Part shown: positions 16,417 to 22,428 of the stretch, piece after piece
Numbering within the stretch: position 1 is the first letter of the stretch
Layout: each line of letters begins with the position of its first letter
Source: SMAG-U1939 sp035763125
Lineage (GTDB): Bacteria; Chloroflexota; Ktedonobacteria; Ktedonobacterales; JADMIN01
Assembly (NCBI GenBank): GCA_035763125.1
Contig: DASUBU010000211.1
Location: forward strand, 1 to 64,000
Direction of reading: 5' to 3'
DNA length: 64,000 nt
The notes under the pieces: model-generated
The model's input: only the letters and a program-made list of their open reading frames with translations
Databases searched by the model: none
Told to the model about the DNA's origin: nothing
Program-made: the position numbers and the translations under genes

Positions 16417-17643
16417 ATGGCGCGCGGGGATGGCAGCACGGCGCGCGATGAGACCCTTGTTCGTCTGATCGCCGTCGGCAACCGCATTCGTATTCCCGCC
16501 AGTGAGGCCGCCTTTCGCGCTGAGCTTGAGCGCATCGTCGGGCTGGCCGTTCCGCACATCGCAGACGACCGTCCAACGCTGGTGGCGCTGGGCGAGCTGC
16601 TGGGGCTGCCGGCCGCGCTGGCCGGGCCGCGCGGCGCTCTGGCTCGCCGCGCGCACCGCTCGCGCACGGCGCTGAGTTTGCTCGCGCTGGCCTCTCTACC
16701 GCGCGTGCTGGCCTACCGCCGCCGCTGGCCGGGCATCTCGCTGCCCCGCGCGCTGCTGCTCGCGCTGACCGATGCGCTCTACCGTCCGTTTGCCGAAATG
16801 CTCTCGGCGCTGGCCCACCGCCATCACATCACCATCGCCGCCACCACACTCGCGCCGCGCGTGCGGCGCTCGACCGACCCCCGCGTGATCCGCCGCTTCA
16901 GCCGCCGCGGCGCGAATGCCGTCTACCTGCCCACCGGCCCGGAAGTCTACAACGCCGCGCTGGTCTTTGGTCCCGACGGCGCGCTTCTCGGCCGCGTGGA
17001 AAAGGTCTTCCTCACACCATCCGAGCGCGAGACGCTGGATCTGTCGCCGGGGCGACTGGAGGACGTGCAGGTGATCGAGTCGCCGGCTGGGCGGCTGGGC
17101 GTGGCGATCAGCCTGGATGCCTTCACGCCGGAGTATCTGCGCCGGCTCGACGCGCTGGGCGCCGAGATCGTGGTGCAGAACGACGCCAACGACGCGCCCT
17201 GGGCAGGGCCGGGTGGGCGCGGCGCCTGGCAGCCGCTGGAATGGCTCGACGCGGTGCTCGGCGCGCTCCAGCCGGCGTATCCGAATCTGCGCTACGACGT
17301 GTGCCCAATGCAGACCGGCAATTTCTTCGACATCGTCTTCGACGGCCAGTCCACCTTCACCGCCCGTGCCGAGACGCCTCCAGAGCGCCCGCGCGCCCTG
17401 ATCGGCGTGGACGAGTACGTCTCGGTGGCGACCGGCGAGCCGCTGGTGGGGCGCTTCCTGGCTGTCGCGCCGTGGGTGGCGCCCGATCCAGCCGACGAGG
17501 AGCCGGCGCTCTCGCTGGAGGAGCGCCGCGCGCGACTCGCCGCGATCAGCCGCGAGCTACGGCCCGGCGGCTCGCGCGCGAACGCCTACCGCGAGTCGGT
17601 GATCTGGGCCGACGTGCCCGTGCGCAGCGCAACTAGTGGATGA
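16417..17643 (+). CDS. Nitrilase/carbon-nitrogen hydrolase-like protein with a Ser at the catalytic Cys position
   Basis: About 408 residues. The Glu-Lys-Cys pattern of nitrilases can be followed: VALGELLGLP (Glu60 region), then YNAALVFGPDGALLGRVEKVFLTPSE (Lys about 197). The elbow reads GVAISLDAFTPEYLRRLDALGAE, where active enzymes have G-x-x-I-C-x-D. The residue at the Cys position is Ser (about 232). GAEIVVQNDAN and the later CPMQTG stretch continue the fold. Substrate unknown and activity uncertain. The ATG at 16417 is preferred over a GTG at 16390 that would overlap the upstream gene. Confidence 0.75.
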   Translation: MARGDGSTARDETLVRLIAVGNRIRIPASEAAFRAELERIVGLAVPHIADDRPTLVALGELLGLPAALAGPRGALARRAHRSRTALSLLALASLPRVLAYRRRWPGISLPRALLLALTDALYRPFAEMLSALAHRHHITIAATTLAPRVRRSTDPRVIRRFSRRGANAVYLPTGPEVYNAALVFGPDGALLGRVEKVFLTPSERETLDLSPGRLEDVQVIESPAGRLGVAISLDAFTPEYLRRLDALGAEIVVQNDANDAPWAGPGGRGAWQPLEWLDAVLGALQPAYPNLRYDVCPMQTGNFFDIVFDGQSTFTARAETPPERPRALIGVDEYVSVATGEPLVGRFLAVAPWVAPDPADEEPALSLEERRARLAAISRELRPGGSRANAYRESVIWADVPVRSATSG

Positions 17644-17655
17644 TCTTGCTTAGCG

Positions 17656-17988
17656 CTAAGAGGCCACGAATGCGAGCGCTTCGCGTGCCAGCAGCAGCCA
17701 TTCCTCGTCGGAGGCTGGGTCTATGGCGATCCACTCCTTCATCGGCCGGCCGCGATTGGCGGTGAAGCGCTCGCCCGCGCCGGAAACGACGAGAGCATCT
17801 ACCCGCGCCTTCGGCAGCTTGACGACCAGTTGGCCGCGGACGAGCATGGCGAAGATCTTGCCGTGGAACTTCAGCCCCGCCGAGCCGAAGGCCTTGCCTT
17901 CGGTGGGTGGCGTGACACCGGGCGTGCCGAGGAATCCCTCGACGAGCGCGGCAAAGCGCGCTTCGGGCGTGATTGGTGATTGGCTCAT
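17656..17988 (-). CDS. TfoX N-terminal domain-like protein
   Basis: 110 residues. ARFAALVEGFLGTPGVTPP, then GKAFGSAGLKFHGKIFAMLVRGQLVVKLPKARVDALV and PMKEWIAIDPASDEEWLLLAREALAFV fit the small TfoX_N/YjhX-like family, which lacks the competence-regulating C-terminal half. Function unknown. The ATG at 17988 has GAGGAGG upstream. It is convergent with the nitrilase-like gene and divergent from the TetR locus. Confidence 0.8.
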   Translation of the reverse strand: MSQSPITPEARFAALVEGFLGTPGVTPPTEGKAFGSAGLKFHGKIFAMLVRGQLVVKLPKARVDALVVSGAGERFTANRGRPMKEWIAIDPASDEEWLLLAREALAFVAS

Positions 17989-18096
17989 GAAACGGAAGCC
18001 TCCTCCATAGAGAGCGATAGCGGGCCCTGGACGGTCAGATGCCGCGACCGGCCAACGCAGCACAGCGATGGCCCTAATTCCTTTTGAGGGTTCTCC

Positions 18097-18126
18097 TTGA
18101 CAGGCGCTCTTGCGGTCAGGTATGCT
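18097..18126 (+). promoter_or_regulatory. Sigma70-type promoter of the TetR gene
   Basis: TTGACA at 18097-18102, an 18-base spacer and TATGCT at 18121-18126. The palindromic operator begins 10 bases after the -10 box, where a bound repressor would block initiation. Confidence 0.65.
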
Positions 18127-18135
18127 TGCCGTAGA

Positions 18136-18154
18136 TTCACTGAGTGAACGTTCA
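18136..18154. promoter_or_regulatory. TetR operator 1 (palindrome over the transcription start)
   Basis: TTCACTGAGTGAACGTTCA. The first 13 bases form a perfect 6+1+6 palindrome (TTCACT-G-AGTGAA), and the last 10 (TGAACGTTCA) form a second perfect palindrome sharing TGAA. It lies just downstream of the -10 box and 27 bases before the TetR start codon. Confidence 0.65.
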
Positions 18155-18180
18155 GCCAACGAAATTTGGAGGGAGGCGAG

Positions 18181-18768
18181 ATGGTGGCGTCTACCCCTTC
18201 CAAGCGCGGCGCGCAGGCCCAAGAGCGGCGCAACCAACTGATCGACGTGGCGCGCTCCCTCTTTGCCGAGAAGGGGATGGAGCGCACCAGTATCAAAGAG
18301 ATCGCCGCGGCGGCCGATGTGGCGCAAGGGCTGATCTACCACTATTTCCGCAGCAAAGACGAGCTGTTCTGGGCGATCATTCAGCGCGACAACCCGATGC
18401 CGGTGATGATGGACGTCTATGCGCACGCCGAGGGGATGCCCGTCCGTGACTTCTTGATCTACGCCGCCAGGACCGCCTTTGCCACGGCCAGCGAGCGGCG
18501 TGATCTGATTCGCATCATCATCCACGAGACGATGGCGCATCCTGAGATGCAACAGAGCTTGCGGGGGCTACAGCAGATGGCCATTGGGATGCTGAGCGGC
18601 TATCTGACCGGCCGCGTCGCCGCCGGTGAGCTGCGCCCGCACGATACGCAGGTCAGCGCGCGCATGCTCATGGGCTCGGTGATCGCAATGCTCGTGACTG
18701 GCCTGCCGCCGGAGCCATATATCGAGCAGGTGGTCGAGAACCTGCTGCACGGCATCGGGGCGCAATAG
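18181..18768 (+). CDS. TetR-family transcriptional repressor
   Basis: 195 residues. The N-terminal helix-turn-helix is clear: RNQLIDVARSLFAEKGMERTSIKEIAAAADVAQGLIYHYFRSKDELF. The C-terminal half is a helical ligand/dimer domain ending in LLHGIGAQ. The ATG at 18181 follows GGAGGGAGG. It is followed by an ABC ATPase, an F420-type reductase, a small peptide and an ABC permease on the same strand. Palindromes lie both in front of this gene and in front of the ATPase, so auto-regulation and control of the exporter are likely. Confidence 0.93.
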   Translation: MVASTPSKRGAQAQERRNQLIDVARSLFAEKGMERTSIKEIAAAADVAQGLIYHYFRSKDELFWAIIQRDNPMPVMMDVYAHAEGMPVRDFLIYAARTAFATASERRDLIRIIIHETMAHPEMQQSLRGLQQMAIGMLSGYLTGRVAAGELRPHDTQVSARMLMGSVIAMLVTGLPPEPYIEQVVENLLHGIGAQ

Positions 18769-18820
18769 TTCGGCGCGCAGCCGCCGCAAAGGGAGGTAGA
18801 CATACACCGCGGCCAATTAA

Positions 18821-18840
18821 CTGACTGAGTACTCACTCAG
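18821..18840. promoter_or_regulatory. TetR operator 2 in front of the ABC transporter genes
   Basis: CTGACTGAGTACTCACTCAG is a 20-base palindrome with one mismatched pair (positions 5 and 16), centred on TGAGTACTCA, 36 bases before the ATPase start. On the opposite strand it contains CTGAGTGA, shared with operator 1. Confidence 0.65.
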
Positions 18841-18876
18841 CACTCATCTTCGAACCGCCTTTCAGGAGGCTCGCCC

Positions 18877-19689
18877 ATGCAGGCAAATCGCCCAGATGCG
18901 CCAGTCGTGCTCGACGGCGTGACGAAAGTCTTCGGCAAACTGCGCGCGCTGGACGGCGTCAGCTTCGATGTCGCGGCCGGCGAGACGTTCGGCTTGATTG
19001 GTCCCAACGGCTCCGGCAAGACGACGCTGATCCGTCTGCTGCTCGGGCTGGCGCGCCCCACCGCTGGCACGATTCGCGTGCTCGGCCGCCCGATGCCTGC
19101 CCGTTCGGTCGCCCTGCGCATTGGCTACATGACGCAGGCCAATGCGCTCTACGGCGATCTGACGGCGCGCGAGAATCTGACCTTCTTCGGCGCGATCTAT
19201 GGCCTGCATGGCGCGCGGCTGCGGCGACGCATCGAGGCGGTGCTCGAGCTGGTTGGCCTGACCGAGCGTGGCGGGGCGACGGTCGGCACGCTCAGCGGCG
19301 GGATGCGCCAGCGCGTCTCGCTGGCCTGCGCGCTGATCCACGAGCCGCGGCTGCTCTTCCTCGACGAGCCGACGGTCGGCATAGACCCGGAGCTGCGGCT
19401 GACGTTCTGGGACTACTTCAAGCGGCTGAACGCTGAAGGCGTCACGATTCTGGTCTCGACGCACCACCTGGATGAGGCGGCACGCTGCGACCGGCTGGCG
19501 CTGCTGCGCTTCGGTAGGCTGCTGGCGGTGGATAGTCCGGACGCCCTGCGCCGCCAGTCGGGCGAGGATGACTTCGACCGCGCCTTCCTCTACTTTGCCC
19601 AGCGGCCGGAGGCGGAGAGAGAACGCGCCACCGGAGACACCGGAGACACGGAGGTGCACAGAGCGGGGAGAGAGTGGCAGACCGAATAG
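18877..19689 (+). CDS. ABC-2 type exporter, ATP-binding protein
   Basis: 270 residues. Walker A is GPNGSGKTT (about 48-56), the Q-loop MTQANALYGDLTARENL, the ABC signature LSGGMRQR, Walker B LLFLDEPTVGID, and the H-loop VSTHHLDEAARCD. The architecture is that of drug or polysaccharide export ATPases (DrrA/CcmA-like). The C-terminal 25 residues are hydrophilic and low-complexity (RATGDTGDTEVHRAG). It should dimerise and drive the permease encoded at 20282. Confidence 0.95.
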   Translation: MQANRPDAPVVLDGVTKVFGKLRALDGVSFDVAAGETFGLIGPNGSGKTTLIRLLLGLARPTAGTIRVLGRPMPARSVALRIGYMTQANALYGDLTARENLTFFGAIYGLHGARLRRRIEAVLELVGLTERGGATVGTLSGGMRQRVSLACALIHEPRLLFLDEPTVGIDPELRLTFWDYFKRLNAEGVTILVSTHHLDEAARCDRLALLRFGRLLAVDSPDALRRQSGEDDFDRAFLYFAQRPEAERERATGDTGDTEVHRAGREWQTE

Positions 19690-19748
19690 GGTGGATATGG
19701 AGAGCGTGAAGAAGGCGAACGGGGTGAACAGGGGAAGGACGGTATCGC

Positions 19749-20150
19749 ATGCCGCTGCCACAAACAGTTGCGCGTTTCAATCGCCGCGTGACCAATCGTA
19801 TCACAGGCCAATTTGCCGACCAGTTGCCGGGGTTCGGCATCGTGATCCACAAAGGGCGCCGGTCGGGGCGGATGTACCACACGCCTCTCAATGTCTTCCG
19901 CGCTGGGAATGACTACATCATCGCGCTGACCTACGGCGCTGAGACGGACTGGGTGCGCAACGTGCTCGCGGCAGACGGGTGCGAGATCGTGACACGCGGT
20001 CGGCGCATCCGCCTCGCCCATCCGCGCCTCATCACGGACCCGCCCATGCCATGGGCGCCGTTGCCCGTGCGCCTGATCCTCAGAGCGACTGGCGTGACGG
20101 AGTACATGCGATTGACGCGCGTCGCGGCCGAGGGTGGAGAGCCGCGATGA
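19749..20150 (+). CDS. Deazaflavin (F420)-dependent nitroreductase-family protein (DUF385)
   Basis: 133 residues, split beta-barrel. LPGFGIVIHKGRRSGRMYHTPLNVF is the signature of Ddn/FqrA-type F420H2-dependent quinone or nitro reductases; NDYIIALTYGAETDWVRNVLAADGCEI follows it. The cofactor is inferred from family; heme or flavin binding occurs in relatives. It lies between the ATPase and permease genes of the TetR locus, so its substrate may be related to the exported compound. Its stop overlaps the start of a 25-residue reading frame (ATGA). Confidence 0.85.
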   Translation: MPLPQTVARFNRRVTNRITGQFADQLPGFGIVIHKGRRSGRMYHTPLNVFRAGNDYIIALTYGAETDWVRNVLAADGCEIVTRGRRIRLAHPRLITDPPMPWAPLPVRLILRATGVTEYMRLTRVAAEGGEPR

Positions 20151-20224
20151 CGCTCAATCTGCCGTACCTCCTGGCGCTGGCGGCGGTCCTCTGGGTGCTG
20201 GGCGCGTGGGTCGCCTCGCTCTGA
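20147..20224 (+). CDS. 25-residue single-helix membrane peptide, translationally coupled
   Basis: An ATGA overlap joins this frame to the end of the F420-type reductase gene, with GGAG 9-13 bases upstream. It encodes an almost entirely hydrophobic peptide beginning MTLNLPYLLALAAVLW and ending in WVASL, able to span the membrane once. Nothing at family level is recognised. Its position inside the transporter operon suggests a small subunit or regulator of the permease, but chance cannot be excluded at this length. Confidence 0.45.
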   Translation: MTLNLPYLLALAAVLWVLGAWVASL

Positions 20225-20281
20225 CTCGTATGCTTATGCAAGCCCATGTGGCATGAGACGGTGAGGGGAGGGTGGAAAGCC

Positions 20282-21499
20282 ATGTCCATCCGTCGTGTGC
20301 TCGCGCTCTCGATCCGCATCGTGCGGCAGTTCGCCCGCGACCGGCGCACGCTCGCGCTGCTCTTCGGCGCGCCGCTGCTGGTGATGACGCTGCTGAACTT
20401 CGTGCTGAACAACAGCACTGCGAGTCTCACACTCGGCATCGTGCCGCCAGATGGGCCTGTCGGCCAGGGAGTGACGGGGCAGATCCAGGAGCTGCTCGCC
20501 TCCCAATCGGAGCTGACGATCAAGCCCATCGCGCGCGACGATGTGGACGCGGCCATCAAGCGCGGCGACGCCGACGGCGTGCTGGTCTTCCCGCCGGTGC
20601 TCGCGTTCGGCGCGCCGGCTCCGGTGCTGCGCCTGGACGGCTCGAATCCAGCCGCCGCGCGCCAACTGAGCGGCCTCGTCGCGCAGCTCGTCACCGCGCT
20701 CCAGCACCAATATCAGTTCGCACCCAGCGCGCTTGCCAGCCCCAGTGCGTCTACCTCGTCCGCCGCCGCGAGTGCCCAGGAAACGCAGGCCGCGGTCCAG
20801 GCCGCGCCGCGACCCGTGCCGATCACCACGCCGCCGCCGACGGTGGTGCCGCAGGGCCAGGCGCTGGCGGTCAGCTATCTCTACGGCGGGCCGGAGTACA
20901 CGCAGACCGACGCGTTCGCGCCGCTGCTGATCGGCATCTTCGCGTTCTTCTTCGTCTTCCTGCTGACCTCGGTGGCGTTCCTGCGCGAACGCTCGCAGGG
21001 GACCATCGAGCGGCTGATGGTCTCGCCGCTGAGCAAGGCGGAGCTGGTGCTGGGCTACGTGCTGGGCTTCACGCTCTTCGCTCTGCTGCAATCCCTCATC
21101 ATCCTGCTCTTCGTGGTGGGCGTGCTGCGTGTGCACTACGCTGGCAACCTGGGGCTGATCTTCCTGGTGACGCTGGTGCTGACGATCGGCGGGGTGAACA
21201 TGGGTATCTTCGCCTCGGCCTTCGCGCGCAACGAGCTACAGGTGATCCAGTTCATTCCGCTGCTGCTGGTGCCGCAGATATTGCTGGGCGGGCTGTTCTT
21301 CCCGGTGGCGACGCTGCCGGTGGTGCTCAAGCAGCTCGCCTACGCCTTCCCGCTGACCTACGCCAACTTCGCGCTGAAGGATGTGATGCTCAAAGGAATG
21401 GGGCTGTCCGACGTGTGGCCCGATCTGGTCTTCATTGCCGGCTTCGCCGTGCTGATGGTGCTGCTGGCCGCGCTCTCGCTGCGCCAGGAGCGCGCATAG
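20282..21499 (+). CDS. ABC-2 type exporter permease
   Basis: 405 residues. The N-terminal membrane helix follows RRTLALLFGAPLLVMTLLNF. A large extracytoplasmic region (about 40-215) includes a low-complexity Ala/Ser/Pro-rich loop (SPSASTSSAAASAQETQA). Five further helices follow, with the ABC-2 motif FLRERSQGTIERLMVSPLSKAELVLGY between the second and third. It pairs with the ATPase at 18877. The chosen ATG at 20282 follows GAGGGGAGGG. Confidence 0.92.
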   Translation: MSIRRVLALSIRIVRQFARDRRTLALLFGAPLLVMTLLNFVLNNSTASLTLGIVPPDGPVGQGVTGQIQELLASQSELTIKPIARDDVDAAIKRGDADGVLVFPPVLAFGAPAPVLRLDGSNPAAARQLSGLVAQLVTALQHQYQFAPSALASPSASTSSAAASAQETQAAVQAAPRPVPITTPPPTVVPQGQALAVSYLYGGPEYTQTDAFAPLLIGIFAFFFVFLLTSVAFLRERSQGTIERLMVSPLSKAELVLGYVLGFTLFALLQSLIILLFVVGVLRVHYAGNLGLIFLVTLVLTIGGVNMGIFASAFARNELQVIQFIPLLLVPQILLGGLFFPVATLPVVLKQLAYAFPLTYANFALKDVMLKGMGLSDVWPDLVFIAGFAVLMVLLAALSLRQERA

Positions 21500-21512
21500 G
21501 GGACCGGCACGT

Positions 21513-21535
21513 GGGCGTGCGCAGCACGCCCCTAC
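21513..21535 (-). repeat. GTAGGGGCG hairpin repeat, copy 1 (inverted)
   Basis: Stem GGGCGTGC / GCACGCCC with a 3-base loop, followed by CTAC, so on the minus strand it reads GTAG-GGGCGTGC. It lies 13 bases after the permease stop and could serve as its transcript end. Confidence 0.6.
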
Positions 21536-21566
21536 GGATGCCAAGGGTAGTGCGCGTGCGACATTC

Positions 21567-21590
21567 TGTAGGGGCGTCTTGCGGACGCCC
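21567..21590 (+). repeat. TGTAGGGGCG hairpin repeat, copy 2
   Basis: TGTAG followed by stem GGGCGTC / GACGCCC with a 5-base loop. Confidence 0.6.
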
Positions 21591-21613
21591 TGCCCGCAGC
21601 CGCGTATGCTGTC

Positions 21614-21638
21614 TGTAGGGGCGATGCACGCATCGCCC
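21614..21638 (+). repeat. TGTAGGGGCG hairpin repeat, copy 3
   Basis: TGTAG followed by stem GGGCGATG / CATCGCCC with loop CACG. The stem differs from copies 1 and 2 in its inner positions, but both arms change together. Confidence 0.6.
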
Positions 21639-22428
21639 GCTCGCCCGTCCCTCGCGCGCGACACCTCGCGCGCAGGCGCCTCGCCTCACCGCACCGCCCG
21701 AACGGGCACCACCGCCGCCTTGGCGTCGTCGGCGCCAGCTCGGTAAGCGCACCCGCTGCCACAGCGACTACGTGCGATGCTCGTGGCCCGGGATTCGTTC
21801 TCCGGCACTGCAGGCGAGAATCATAGTCCCTTGTCCGCGGTGCCAGCCACAGCCGCACTTTAGACTGGCGAGGTGCGAGTTGGCCCTCATTTGTGTGGCC
21901 GCTCGTGCATACTTGGCATGTGGCGTGCGGAGATGCGGCCACTACGCTGTCGCGTCTGCTCCGCAGCACTGCCGCCAGGGACGGGGAGAAGGGCGAGCCA
22001 AGGGCTGAGGACCGTGCTTCCGCATTCCCGCTTGACCGCTGTATCACCAAGATGGAGGATTCAGCGGAGTCCAGTGTCTCTCTCCAAGAAGGGCAGCCGC
22101 GGACGCGGCAGCCTCCCTCGTGTGGCTGCAGACGCGCGGGGGTGTCAGCCAGATGCCGGGTTGTGGTCGCCGTCTGCCCGCGGCGCCCGCCCGGCGTTTC
22201 TGTGCCGGCTGTGTCTGCGCGGTGCTGGTTCCGCTCGTGTCGTTCCCAGGTGGACGCCGATTGGGCTAGCTCCCCCGTGCCCCGCCGGCGCCCTGTGTGA
22301 CGATCATGGCCGCACACACGTCGCAGTCCCCAGGACCGCGTTGACCCTCGCCCCGGCGGGCGCGTACACTGCGAGCGTGCCCGCATGGCCGCTTGAGGGC
22401 CGGCACGGCGCCGAGGGAAGGCAGATTC

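Larger units (their letters stand above)
21500..22428. other. 929-base intergenic region with hairpin repeats
   Basis: No convincing gene: open frames on both strands are arginine/proline-rich with no domain character. The first 140 bases hold three TGTAGGGGCG-type hairpin repeats (annotated separately). The remainder, up to the histidine kinase start, shows no structure I can name. Confidence 0.6.

Noticed and set aside
17649..17660. 12-base palindrome CTTAGCGCTAAG
   Set aside because: It overlaps the stop codon region of the TfoX-like gene, has no loop for a hairpin and no T-run, so no role is assigned.
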